Shown here: positions 9,244-17,631 of the stretch, piece after piece
Numbering within the stretch: the stretch's first letter is position 1
Layout: each line of letters begins with the position of its first letter
Assembly: GCA_001298545.1 (NCBI GenBank)
Contig: LJCX01000035.1
Coordinates: 30,260 to 94,259, forward strand
Direction of reading: 5' to 3'
Source: Actinobacteria bacterium OV320
GTDB taxonomy: Bacteria > Actinomycetota > Actinomycetes > Streptomycetales > Streptomycetaceae
DNA length: 64,000 nucleotides
Made by a program: the position numbers and the translations under genes
Notes under the pieces: model-generated
The model's input: the letters and a program-made list of their open reading frames with translations, nothing else
What the model was told of the DNA's origin: nothing
Database searches by the model: none

Positions 9244-10854
9244 TCATTCGGTTGCGGCGAGCAGCCGTGCCTCGCTCTCCTCGTACAGCCGCCGGTTCTC
9301 GTGGCTGTCGGCTGCGCGGTTGCGGTGGTCCAGACGGCTGCCGAGCCAGCCCGCAAGATAGCCGAACGGGATGGAGACCAGCCCGGTGGACTGCATGGGG
9401 AACAGATGGAAGTCCGCGTCGGGGAAGACGGCGGACGGCGTGCCCGAGACGGCCTTGGAGAAGATCATCAACAGCAGGGCGCAGGCCGCGCCGCCGTAGA
9501 GCGTGGCGAGCAGCCCGGTGCGGGTGAATCCCCGCCAGAACAGGGAGAACGTGAGCGCGGGCGCCACGGCAGAGGCGCCTATGCAGATGGCCAGCGTGGT
9601 CAGCACGCCGACGTCCCAGTGCTGGACCAGGGTGGAGAGCACGATCGCCACGGTTCCCACGACCACGCTCGTCCACGCCGCCACCGTCATCTCCGTGCGC
9701 GGTGGCGCATGTCCCCGCCGCGCCGCGTGGGCGAACAGGTCGTGGGCGAGCGACGAGGCCGCGGCCAGGGTCATCCCCGCGACCGACGACAGCAGGGTGA
9801 TGAAGACCATGCCCGCCACGGCCGAGTAGAGGATCGTCGTGGCTGCGGAGCCCGGGGCTCCGCCGAGCGCCTGCGACAGCATGAGCAGCGACGTTCTGCC
9901 GTGCGGGTCCGCCGCGGTGATGTACCGCGACCCCACCAGCGCCGCCGCGCCCGTCCCCATGACGATCACGAGCAGGCAGAACGTGGTGACTGTGCCGACC
10001 GCCCACGACATGGAGCGGCGCACGGCGGGCACGTCCTGCGCGGAGTACAGACGCATCGTGATGTGGGGCAGACAGGCCACGCCGAGGACCACGGTGATCT
10101 GAAGACCGACGAAGTCGAGCCGGTCGACGGTCGAGGTGCCCAACTGGAGGCCCTGCTGGAGGAAGGCGGGGCCTGCGCCGCTGCCGTGCTGGGCGGCCCT
10201 GAGGACGTCGCCGGGGCTCCAGTCGAAGCGGTTCAGTACGAGAGCGGCGACGACGAGACTGGTGCCGAGCAGCAGGATGATCTTGACCATCTGGATGAGG
10301 GCGGTGCCTCTCATGCCGCCGATCGCCGCATAAATGATCATCAGGCTGCCGACGATGACGATGCACGCCGTCCTGGCGCCCGCCACGTGCGGGATGTCCA
10401 GGATGAAGGTGAGCAGCGACCCGGCCCCGGAGAGCTGGACGACCAGGAAGGGCAGGGTCGCCGAGAGCGTCACCACGCAGGCCGCGATCCGCACAGGTCG
10501 TCCCGGCATGTTGCGGGCCAGGACGTCGCCCATGGTGAACCTGCCCGCGTTGCGCAGGGGTTCGGCCAGCAGGAACATCAGCAGTACCAGCGACAGGGCG
10601 GTGCTGACCGCGAGGACATAGCCGTCGTATCCGGCGAGCGCGATGATGCCGGTGGTGCTCAGCACCGTGGCGGCCGAGATGTAGTCGCCCGCGATCGCCA
10701 GACCGTTCTTGAGCGGGGTGAGCGAGAGGTAGCCGGTGTAGAAGTTCGTCAGGTCGTCGCGGTCCGGCCCCGTCATGACGCACATCATGAGTGTGACGGT
10801 GACCAGCGTGGTGAACAGGACCAGGACGGTGGCCTGTGCTCCGGAGTCGTTCAT
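9244..10854 (-). CDS. solute:sodium symporter, cation/acetate (ActP) type
   Basis: A 536-residue polytopic membrane protein with about 13 hydrophobic segments. Early motifs are typical of ActP-like SSS transporters: DDLTNFYTGYLSLTPLKNG, AGDYISAATVLSTTGIIAL and AGRFTMGDVLARN. These transporters import acetate or other short monocarboxylates with Na+. ATG 10854 overlaps the stop of the upstream DUF485 gene as ATGA, so the two are translationally coupled. The pairing with a DUF485 protein supports the acetate-type assignment. Substrate remains inferred. Confidence 0.85.
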   Translation of the reverse strand: MNDSGAQATVLVLFTTLVTVTLMMCVMTGPDRDDLTNFYTGYLSLTPLKNGLAIAGDYISAATVLSTTGIIALAGYDGYVLAVSTALSLVLLMFLLAEPLRNAGRFTMGDVLARNMPGRPVRIAACVVTLSATLPFLVVQLSGAGSLLTFILDIPHVAGARTACIVIVGSLMIIYAAIGGMRGTALIQMVKIILLLGTSLVVAALVLNRFDWSPGDVLRAAQHGSGAGPAFLQQGLQLGTSTVDRLDFVGLQITVVLGVACLPHITMRLYSAQDVPAVRRSMSWAVGTVTTFCLLVIVMGTGAAALVGSRYITAADPHGRTSLLMLSQALGGAPGSAATTILYSAVAGMVFITLLSSVAGMTLAAASSLAHDLFAHAARRGHAPPRTEMTVAAWTSVVVGTVAIVLSTLVQHWDVGVLTTLAICIGASAVAPALTFSLFWRGFTRTGLLATLYGGAACALLLMIFSKAVSGTPSAVFPDADFHLFPMQSTGLVSIPFGYLAGWLGSRLDHRNRAADSHENRRLYEESEARLLAATE

Positions 10855-11321
10855 CTCGTCACCCCCGCGTTCCGGCCGGTGGGGACCGCGCGCTCTCGGA
10901 CGGCCCGGGCCAACGGATCCACCGAGCGTTGCGCGCTGCGTCCGTACCAGAAGACCGCCGCGAAGGTGACGACGAGCTGGAAGACCCCCAGGGCCATTCC
11001 CAGGCTCAGCTCTCCGGCGACCGTGGCCCCCATCAGCCCGGGCGCGAAGCAGGACAGCACGACGTACACCACGAAGGAACCGAGCGCGGCGAGCGTGGCG
11101 GTTCGACGCAGCCGACGGTAGGCCGAGCGCAGAACGGCGAGGTCGGCACCGGGCTGATGAGTCTCGTGCTGCCGGTACGACTCGTACGACCCATCCCCGG
11201 GGACGTGCCCGTACGAGTCGTAACGGGGGACGTCGCGTCCGTATGTCCGGGGTTCGGAGTACGGCGGCGGCCATCCGGCCGGCGCTGACGGGGGATAGCG
11301 GTTCTCGTCGGCGTATGTCAT
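10851..11321 (-). CDS. DUF485 membrane protein
   Basis: 156 residues: a Tyr/Pro/Ser-rich cytoplasmic N-terminus (about 75 residues), then a DUF485 core with two transmembrane helices (ALGSFVVYVVLSCFAPGLM and LGVFQLVVTFAAVFWYG). DUF485 proteins are regularly encoded directly upstream of acetate symporters, as here, and are thought to be accessory subunits. ATG 11321 is preferred to an upstream ATG because of AAGG at a suitable distance. Confidence 0.8.
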   Translation of the reverse strand: MTYADENRYPPSAPAGWPPPYSEPRTYGRDVPRYDSYGHVPGDGSYESYRQHETHQPGADLAVLRSAYRRLRRTATLAALGSFVVYVVLSCFAPGLMGATVAGELSLGMALGVFQLVVTFAAVFWYGRSAQRSVDPLARAVRERAVPTGRNAGVTR

Positions 11322-11493
11322 CGCCTGGCCTTCCACTGCGGCTCGGACCCCTGGGGACGAACGGGTCGTCATTGCTCTGGCGGCGCACCATACCGACCGG
11401 TTGGCATGTATGTCTGTCCGCTGGGGGTCACGTTTCGGGGGCGATGTGGTTCCCCCCGGCGGGGAAGGTCGAACGGATGCCCCCGTCGGACGA

Positions 11494-12546
11494 TCAACGC
11501 GTGGGGTCGAGAAGGACCTTGCGGACGCCGGCGGCGCGGCTGTTGAACAGTTCGTACGCCGCGGGGCCCTGGGAGAGGGGGAAGCGGTGGGAGATGACGA
11601 CCTCGGGGGTGATGCGGCCGGCCTGGGTGAGGGGTATCAGGGCGGGGAGCTCGTAGTGGATCGAGCACAGCCCGATGGCGAACTCCAGCTCCTTGACCTG
11701 GGCCAGTCCCATGTGGAAGGGGAAGGCCCTGTTCTGGTTGACGCCGACGACGCTGACGCGTCCCGCCTGCCGGACGGCCTTGAGGGCGAGCTCGATGGTG
11801 GCGTCCGAGCCCACGGCCTCCACCACGGCGTCCGGCCCGCGTCCGGCGGTCATCTCCCGCACGGCCGCCCGCGCGTCGTCGCCCTCGACCGGTTCGACGC
11901 CCAGGGTGGCGGCGAAGGCACGGCGCTCCGCGACCAGGTCCACGCCCAGTACACGGGCGGCGCCCATCACGAAGGCGGACTGCGCGGCCATGAGGCCGAC
12001 CGGGCCCAGGCCGATGACCAGTACCGTCTCGCCGGGCTGGATGCGGGCCCGGCGGCATCCGTACCAGGCTGTGGGAGCGTTGTCCGTCAGGACGACGGCG
12101 GCCTCGTCGGAGATGCCATCGGGCAGGTGCACCAGGTTGATGTCGGCATGGGGCACGGCCAGCGCCTGGGCCTGACTGCCCGGAAGCCGCGGGCTCACTC
12201 CGTAGCAGAGGTCGCTCGGGGCATGGGCTCGCTCGCACCTTGCGGTGAGTCCCCTCGCGCAGGTTCCGCACAGAGTGCAGCCGACCGAGGCGGGAACCAT
12301 GACCCGGTCGCCGGGCTTGAAGCGGGTGACCCGGTCGCCGGTGTCGACGACGACGCCGACGCACTCGTGTCCCGGTGTGTAACCGGTGTCCGGGCTAAAC
12401 CCGTTGCCGCCGTAGATGTGCAGGTCGCTGCCGCAGATACCGGCCGTGGTGACCTGGACGACGGCGTCGGTGGGGCTGGTGACGGCCGGGTCGGGTACCT
12501 CCGCGTACCGGATGTCCTGGGGGCCGTGGTAGGTCAGAGTCTTCAA
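11494..12546 (-). CDS. zinc-dependent alcohol dehydrogenase (MDR)
   Basis: A 350-residue medium-chain dehydrogenase. Catalytic zinc ligands are visible at C38 (GICGSDLH), H60 and E61 (PGHECVG). Structural zinc Cys residues are C90, C93, C96 and C104. The Rossmann motif GLGPVG is at residues 179-184. It probably oxidises a primary or secondary alcohol or formaldehyde adduct with NAD; the exact substrate cannot be read from sequence. It is divergent from a TetR gene, with an inverted repeat between them, so that regulator may control it. Confidence 0.88.
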   Translation of the reverse strand: MKTLTYHGPQDIRYAEVPDPAVTSPTDAVVQVTTAGICGSDLHIYGGNGFSPDTGYTPGHECVGVVVDTGDRVTRFKPGDRVMVPASVGCTLCGTCARGLTARCERAHAPSDLCYGVSPRLPGSQAQALAVPHADINLVHLPDGISDEAAVVLTDNAPTAWYGCRRARIQPGETVLVIGLGPVGLMAAQSAFVMGAARVLGVDLVAERRAFAATLGVEPVEGDDARAAVREMTAGRGPDAVVEAVGSDATIELALKAVRQAGRVSVVGVNQNRAFPFHMGLAQVKELEFAIGLCSIHYELPALIPLTQAGRITPEVVISHRFPLSQGPAAYELFNSRAAGVRKVLLDPTR

Positions 12547-12634
12547 TGGATGCCTCCATCCCGGCGCAGGGCGGCGCCGTGCAGAACAGGGATTCCGGAG
12601 CGGTTGCCTGGCTCCCGCGGCGCATCAAGGCGCT

Positions 12635-12649
12635 TTAATCAAGGATTAA
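12635..12649. promoter_or_regulatory. candidate operator TTAATC-N3-GATTAA
   Basis: A perfect AT-rich inverted repeat in the 147-base divergent gap between the alcohol dehydrogenase and the TetR gene. It is AT-rich in a GC-rich genome and centrally placed, as expected for a promoter or repressor site. Confidence 0.4.
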
Positions 12650-12693
12650 TGCATGCGTATTAGTTCGGCGGGGCGACGCTAGCATGGGCATCC

Positions 12694-13443
12694 GTGACAG
12701 CACATGAGACGCAGGCCACGTCGCCTCGGAGCCGGAAGGCCGGTGACACCCGCGGCACGCTCATCCGGGCTGCGGAGCGGTTGTTCGCGGTGAAGGGCGT
12801 CGACGGTGCCTCGCTCAACGAGATCAAGCGGGCCGCCGGCCAGCGCAACGCGATGGCCCTGCAGTACCACTTCGGCGACCGGGCGGGTCTGCTGCGGGCC
12901 GTGCTCGACAAACACCTTCCCGCGGTGGACGCCCGCCGGGAGGTGCTGCTGCAGCAGTACGAGGACAGTGGCGACAGCGACAGCGACAGTGGCAGCGGCG
13001 GCGACGCCGACCTTCGATCCCTGGCCGCCGCACTGGTGTTGCCTGCCGCCGCGAAACTCGCCGACCCCGACGGCGGCCGCGAGTTCCTGCAGATCGTGGC
13101 CGAACTGCTCAATCGCCCCGAACCCCTGGTCGAAGTCGTCGTGACGGAGGAGTCGAGCATCTATCCCTGGCGGCGCCTGCTGGAGCCGTTGCTGACGTCC
13201 GAGTCGACCGCGGTGTTCCATACCCGCTTCACCGCCATGCGCTTCTGCCACGCCGAACTCGCCGCCCGGGCCGCTGCCCGCCCTCGCGAAGACGACCGGT
13301 TGTTCACCAGCCGACTGGTCGACCTGGTCACCGCACTGCTGGCCGCGCCGGTGTCCGAGCAGACCGCACGACTGCTGCGCGAGCGGAACCGCACGAGTAC
13401 TGCACGAGCGGGACGCACGAGTGCTGCACGAACGAGACCTTAG
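12694..13443 (+). CDS. TetR-family transcriptional regulator
   Basis: 249 residues from a GTG start. The N-terminal HTH is typical: RGTLIRAAERLFAVKGVDG, SLNEIKRAAG, ALQYHFGDRAGLLRAV. A run of Ser/Asp repeats (GDSDSDSGSGGD, about residues 93-104) separates it from the ligand-binding domain. The C-terminal 25 residues are a Thr/Ala/Arg repeat and may be a drifted tail. It lies divergent to the alcohol dehydrogenase and upstream of an MDR reductase whose promoter has a TetR-like operator, so either could be a target. Confidence 0.85.
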   Translation: MTAHETQATSPRSRKAGDTRGTLIRAAERLFAVKGVDGASLNEIKRAAGQRNAMALQYHFGDRAGLLRAVLDKHLPAVDARREVLLQQYEDSGDSDSDSGSGGDADLRSLAAALVLPAAAKLADPDGGREFLQIVAELLNRPEPLVEVVVTEESSIYPWRRLLEPLLTSESTAVFHTRFTAMRFCHAELAARAAARPREDDRLFTSRLVDLVTALLAAPVSEQTARLLRERNRTSTARAGRTSAARTRP

Positions 13444-13568
13444 GAGCCGGAGCCGGAGCGGAGCCGGAGCCGGTTCGAGTCGCGGATCTCAACTCGCTGA
13501 CCCGTCCGGCGCGGTGCGTGGCGGGCAGGGGCGCGCACCACATGTGGTGAACGTCATGCAGCTCGGCA

Positions 13569-13584
13569 TACCTACTGGTCGGTA
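13569..13584. promoter_or_regulatory. candidate TetR-type operator
   Basis: TACCTACTGGTCGGTA fits the pattern TAC-N2-AC-N2-GT-N2-GTA seen in many TetR-family operators. It lies about 35 bases before the ATG of the MDR reductase and 125 bases after the TetR gene. Confidence 0.45.
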
Positions 13585-13618
13585 CTCTGCGGCAAAGCCG
13601 CGAACGACAGGAGCCGCG

Positions 13619-14626
13619 ATGTCTGCGACCAACCGCCAGATCCGTCTGGCAGCCCGCCCCGTGGGCGAGGTCGAATCCGATGACTGGGAGCACTGTTCAG
13701 GGACCGTCGACGACCCGGGGCCGGGTCGGTTCGCGGGCCGGACGCGCGTCATCTCGCTGGACCCGGCCATGCGGGGCTGGCTGGACGACCGTCCTTCCTA
13801 CCTGCCGCCGGTGGGCATCGGCGAGGTGATGCGCGCCGGATCGGTCATCGAGGTCACCACGTCCAACCACCCCGGGTTCCGACCGGGCGATCACGTGGTC
13901 GGCACGTTCGGCGTCCAGGAGTACGTGGTCTCCGACGGCAAGGGCGCCATGAAGATCGACACCTCCCTCGCCCCGCCCTCGACGTATCTCGGCGCGCTGG
14001 GCATGCCCGGCATGACCGCCTACTTCGGCCTGCTGGACGTCGGGGCACTGAAGGACGGCGAGACGGTCGTGGTGTCGGGAGCGGCCGGGGCGGTCGGCAC
14101 CATCGCCGGTCAGATCGCGAAGGCCAAGGGCTGCCGGGTCGTGGGCATCGCCGGAGGGCCGCAGAAGTGCGCCATGCTCACCGACGAACTGGGATTCGAC
14201 GCCGCGATCGACTACCGCACCGAGGACGTCAGGAAGGCGCTGCGCCGGCACGCCCCCGAGGGCATCGACGTCTACTTCGACAATGTCGGAGGAGACATCC
14301 TCGACGCCGCCCTGACGCGGCTGGCCATGCACGCGCGCGTCGTGATCTGCGGCGCGATCAGTCAGTACAACAACGACACGCCGGTCAAGGGCCCTTCCAA
14401 CTACCTCTCGTTGCTGGTGCGCCGCGCCCGCATGGAGGGCTTCGTCGTCTTCGACTACGCCCAGCGCTACGCGCAGGCCGCGCAGGACATCTCCGCGTGG
14501 ATCGGCGCCGGCCGGATCAAGGTCAAGGAACATGTGGTGAGGGGGACCGTGGACGACTTCCCCGAGACGCTGCAGATGCTCTTTCGCGGGGAGAACGTCG
14601 GAAAGCTCGTTCTGGAGCTGGCATGA
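13619..14626 (+). CDS. NADP-dependent MDR oxidoreductase (CurA / LTB4 dehydrogenase type)
   Basis: 335 residues of the zinc-free MDR branch that reduces alpha,beta-unsaturated carbonyls with NADPH. Seen: an N-terminal GroES-like fold with GVQEYVVSD, the cofactor motif VSGAAGAVGT (residues about 154-163), YFDNVGGDILDAAL and ICGAISQYNN, all characteristic. No zinc-ligand Cys set. ATG 13619 has GGAG eight bases upstream. Likely roles are detoxification of enals or quinones. Confidence 0.9.
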   Translation: MSATNRQIRLAARPVGEVESDDWEHCSGTVDDPGPGRFAGRTRVISLDPAMRGWLDDRPSYLPPVGIGEVMRAGSVIEVTTSNHPGFRPGDHVVGTFGVQEYVVSDGKGAMKIDTSLAPPSTYLGALGMPGMTAYFGLLDVGALKDGETVVVSGAAGAVGTIAGQIAKAKGCRVVGIAGGPQKCAMLTDELGFDAAIDYRTEDVRKALRRHAPEGIDVYFDNVGGDILDAALTRLAMHARVVICGAISQYNNDTPVKGPSNYLSLLVRRARMEGFVVFDYAQRYAQAAQDISAWIGAGRIKVKEHVVRGTVDDFPETLQMLFRGENVGKLVLELA

Positions 14627-15059
14627 CCGCCGTCGAGCGCCAGACCGCCTTCCGGTCACGACCCATGGACGGTGCCGCGCTCGAGGGCGGAGGCGTCCAC
14701 CGACAGGGTCGGTCAGGCCGAAGCCAGCCCGGGCTCAGCTGGTGCGGGCAGCGCGCGCCCCTCGTAGGCTCGAACTGCTCGGGGCCTGCTGGGCGCCTCG
14801 CCAGGATCAACGGCCACCGGCGTCGGCCTGACCTGCTTCCGCGCAGTTGTCAGCCTCGCTGTCAGGTGACGACGCTGTGGCCTGGGGTTCTTCTCGCTGT
14901 CTCAGGCTGCGTCGCTTGGCCGCCGTCTCAGAGGTGTGTCATTTCCGCAGGCTGAAATTTGAGAGACCGCATCGGCCCCGGACTCTTGTCTGCGACCTCA
15001 GCCACGCCAGGGTGACAATTGTCGGGGCATCATTGCCGCCGATCTCCGTGTGCGTCGGC
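14627..15059. other. gene-free stretch
   Basis: No convincing gene on either strand between the convergent MDR reductase and the broken MmyB-type regulator. No strong hairpin was noticed. Confidence 0.4.
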
Positions 15060-15911
15060 TCAGTAGTGGTGAGGCCAGGGTTGGGCCTCGCGCCGGGTGG
15101 CGTGGATGGAGCCGAGGAGATTGAGGTCCTGGGCGCTGGGGCTGCCTGGTTCGGCGTGGTAAATGACGAGCTGCTGGCCGGGCGCGTCGCGTACCTCGAA
15201 AGCCTGGTAGGTGAGGGTGAGGGGGCCGACCTCCGGGTGCAGGAATTGCTTGGCGTCCTGGGTCTTGCCGCGCACGGTATGGGAGTTCCAGAGGCGGGCG
15301 AAGTCCGCACTGTGCTCGCTAAGAGTGCGGACGAGTTCGCGTAGCCGTGGGTTGTCCGGGTCGAAGCCGGCCGCCTGGCGCAGATTGGCCACGGTCGACT
15401 GGGCCGCCTGACCCCAGTCCGAGTAGAAATGACGGCTCGCGGGGTCGATGAAGGTCATGCGGGCCAGGTTGTCCGCCGGTTCGAACCGGGCATAGAGGGC
15501 ATCGGCCAGTGCATTGGCGGCGAGGAGGTCCAGGGTCCGGCTCATGACGAACGCTGGAGTGTTCGGGTAGCCGTCCATCAACTGGCGGAGCGCGGGACTG
15601 ACCCGCTCGGCGGCGTGTACGGCAGGCCGGTCGCTCGGTGTGGCCCCGGCCATCCGGTACAGGTGCGCACGGGCATCCGCGTCGAGGCGCAGCGCGCGGG
15701 TGAGCGCTTCGAGCACCTGGGGGGAAGGGTGGCGCTCGCGCCCTTGTTCCAGGCGGGTGTAGTAGTCGGCGTTCACTCCGGCCAGGACGGCGACCTCCTC
15801 GCGACGCAGTCCGGGGACTCTGCGGGCCCCCTAGCTCGCCATGCCGACATCCTCCGGCCGCAGGCCGGCGCGGCGTGCGTACAGAAAGTCTCCCAGGTGG
15901 TTGTCGCCCAT
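15060..15911 (-). pseudogene. MmyB-type HTH regulator interrupted by an amber stop
   Basis: From ATG 15911 the frame reads LGDFLYARRAGLRPEDVG, then MAS, then TAG (15833-15831), then GARRVPGLRREEVAVLAG and on without shift for 240 residues. The N-terminal XRE HTH is followed by the MmyB ligand-binding domain (ANALADALYARFEP, ARMTFIDPASRHFYSDW). Family members have Tyr where TAG sits. A shorter protein could start at GTG 15776 but would lack half the HTH. These regulators often control a divergent reductase, and a small gene and an SDR lie divergently here. Confidence 0.75.
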
Positions 15912-16051
15912 GTGTTCAGGCTAGGCGGCGGACCGGTGGGCTGCCCGGGTGTGCCGCACCCAGGCAGCACGCGTCCTGGTTGATGGCCGCTGACCTGCCC
16001 AGACTCGGTGGAGCAGGACAGAACCGCACCACCCGAGGAGAGGAGTCCGCC

Positions 16052-16318
16052 ATGGCCAGGACCGCTGGAGACGACAACGCCGACGTTGTCGGGATGTGGG
16101 TGACCGCAGACGGACATATCCGTCAACAGTTGCTGCCGGACGGCCGCTAAGACGAAGCCCGCGGCGAGCGGCGCAACGCGTACACGGGCCGGTACACGGT
16201 GACCGGCAGCCACCTGCACTACATCGACGACACCGGGTTCACCGCAACGGGCGACATCCGGGACGGAGTGCTCTACCACGAGCACCTCGTGCTTTACCGG
16301 GAGCAGAAGTCGCCTTGA
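16052..16318 (+). pseudogene. Atu4866-like small protein interrupted by an ochre stop
   Basis: ATG 16052 follows a strong site (GGAGAGGAG). The 88-codon frame reads VVGMWVTADGHIRQQLLPDGR, then TAA at 16148, then DEARGERRNAYTGRYTVTG, DDTGFTATGDIRDGVLYHE in the same frame. The family pattern is DGRYDEARG, so TAA replaces an expected Tyr codon. Apart from that the gene is intact, suggesting recent loss, suppression or a base-call error. The role is unknown; such genes often sit beside MmyB regulators and SDRs. Confidence 0.65.
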
Positions 16319-16373
16319 CAGAGGCCGCGCCGAGGCACCCAGTCAGCGTCAACAAGTATCAAGGACCATTTTC

Positions 16374-17132
16374 ATGACAGGACAACGGCTTGACGGCAAA
16401 GTCGCGCTGATCACCGGCGCGACCGGCGGCCTCGGCACAGCAACCGCCGAACTCTTCGCCCGAGAAGGCGCCCGGATAGTGATCACCGATATCGCCGAAG
16501 GCCCCCTGCGGGACCTGGCCCACCGGATCGAGGCAGGTGGCACCGAGGTCGTCTCCATCCGCCTCGACGTCTCCTCGGGGCGGCAGTGGGACGATGTGAT
16601 CACCGTCGTACGCGACCGGTTCAAAACGCTCGACGTGCTCGTGAACCTCGCCGGCATCGTGGACTGGCCGGGTATCGAGGACACGCGGGAGAAGGCCTGG
16701 GACCGCGTCATCGACGTGAACCAGAAAGGCACATGGCTCGGCATGAAGGCGGCGATGCCGCTCCTGCGCGCGAGCGGCAACGCATCGGTGATCAATACGT
16801 CGTCGGTCCTCGGGCTCGTGGGAAGCGGCGCCGCTGCGGCTTACCAGGCATCCAAGGGCGCGGTGCGCCTGTTGAGCAAGACCGCTGCGGTCGAGTACGC
16901 GCAGCAGGGAGTGCGCGTCAACTCGGTCCATCCCGGAGTGATAGCCACTCCGATGATCCAGGAACTCCTGGACGACCAGGGCGACCAGCAGCCGGACATC
17001 CAACGCACCCCTATGCGCCGAGCCGGCCGCGCCCGCGAGATCGCCCCCGCAATCCTCTTCCTCGCCTGCGACGACTCCTCGTTCGTCACCGGCTCGGAGC
17101 TTGTGATCGACGGCGGCCTCACCGCGCACTGA
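16374..17132 (+). CDS. short-chain dehydrogenase/reductase
   Basis: A 252-residue classical SDR. Cofactor motif TGATGGLG at residues 14-21; catalytic tetrad N116, S143 or S144, Y157 and K161 (YQASK); PG motif VHPGVIATPM; C-terminal VTGSELVIDGG. It should reduce a ketone or oxidise a secondary alcohol with NAD(P). Substrate unknown. It lies 55 bases after the Atu4866-like gene in the same direction. Confidence 0.9.
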   Translation: MTGQRLDGKVALITGATGGLGTATAELFAREGARIVITDIAEGPLRDLAHRIEAGGTEVVSIRLDVSSGRQWDDVITVVRDRFKTLDVLVNLAGIVDWPGIEDTREKAWDRVIDVNQKGTWLGMKAAMPLLRASGNASVINTSSVLGLVGSGAAAAYQASKGAVRLLSKTAAVEYAQQGVRVNSVHPGVIATPMIQELLDDQGDQQPDIQRTPMRRAGRAREIAPAILFLACDDSSFVTGSELVIDGGLTAH

Positions 17133-17265
17133 GCAGGCGGACCCGTGTGACATCCACAACGGCTCGCCGTGAAGGCGACGCCCCCGACTGCGCGTCAACG
17201 GCTTCGCCACCTGGCCCGGTCGCCGCTTCACCGCGCATGTAATCAGCTCCTCCAAGGAACGCACC

Positions 17266-17508
17266 ATGACACCTGCAACTCCGTCCACCGAAGCCGCCGA
17301 GTTCGCCGGAAAGGTCGCCCTCGTCACCGGGGCCGCGCGCGAGGAGTCCGTGTCCAAGGCGAAGGCATCCCGCGGCGAGGACGCCGACGTCCACGAGCTG
17401 CCCCAGCCGAAGGAAAAGACAGCCTTCAGCAAGACGGCCGCGAAGAAGCAGCCGGCCAAGAAGAGTGCGGCGAAGAAGACGAGCGCACGGCTGACCCGGA
17501 GCGCCTGA
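17266..17508 (+). pseudogene. chimera: SDR N-terminus joined to a Ku-like lysine-rich tail
   Basis: Residues 1-24 (AEFAGKVALVTGAA) are the first strand and start of the cofactor loop of an SDR. At residue 25 the sequence changes to ESVSKAKASRGEDADVHELP followed by repeated AAKK motifs. That resembles the C-terminal tail of actinobacterial Ku (NHEJ) proteins, from memory of the family. The open frame continues across the joint, so a small Lys-rich protein could be made, but it looks like a recombination scar. The Ku assignment is tentative. Confidence 0.4.
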
Positions 17509-17631
17509 GTCGCCCGCCAGTGACGGGCGTGGGCAGGGCGCCCCGCCAATGGTCACCAGGAGACCGAAGAGGAGAGCCGCTGACACTGCGTCCTGCGCGG
17601 TCGGTGAGTTCCGCCCCGACTGTCGCTCAGC

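Noticed and set aside
8840..10783. 647-codon frame overlapping the symporter gene on the same strand
   Set aside because: Arg/Pro/His-rich shadow in another frame of the symporter, no membrane segments or domain.
8638..11121. 827-codon plus-strand frame opposite the symporter
   Set aside because: Antisense shadow rich in Gly, Arg, Glu and Asp with no ribosome site or domain.
12950..13000. GACAGC repeat in the TetR gene as a microsatellite of interest
   Set aside because: It is a short in-frame Ser/Asp linker with no sign of length-dependent switching.
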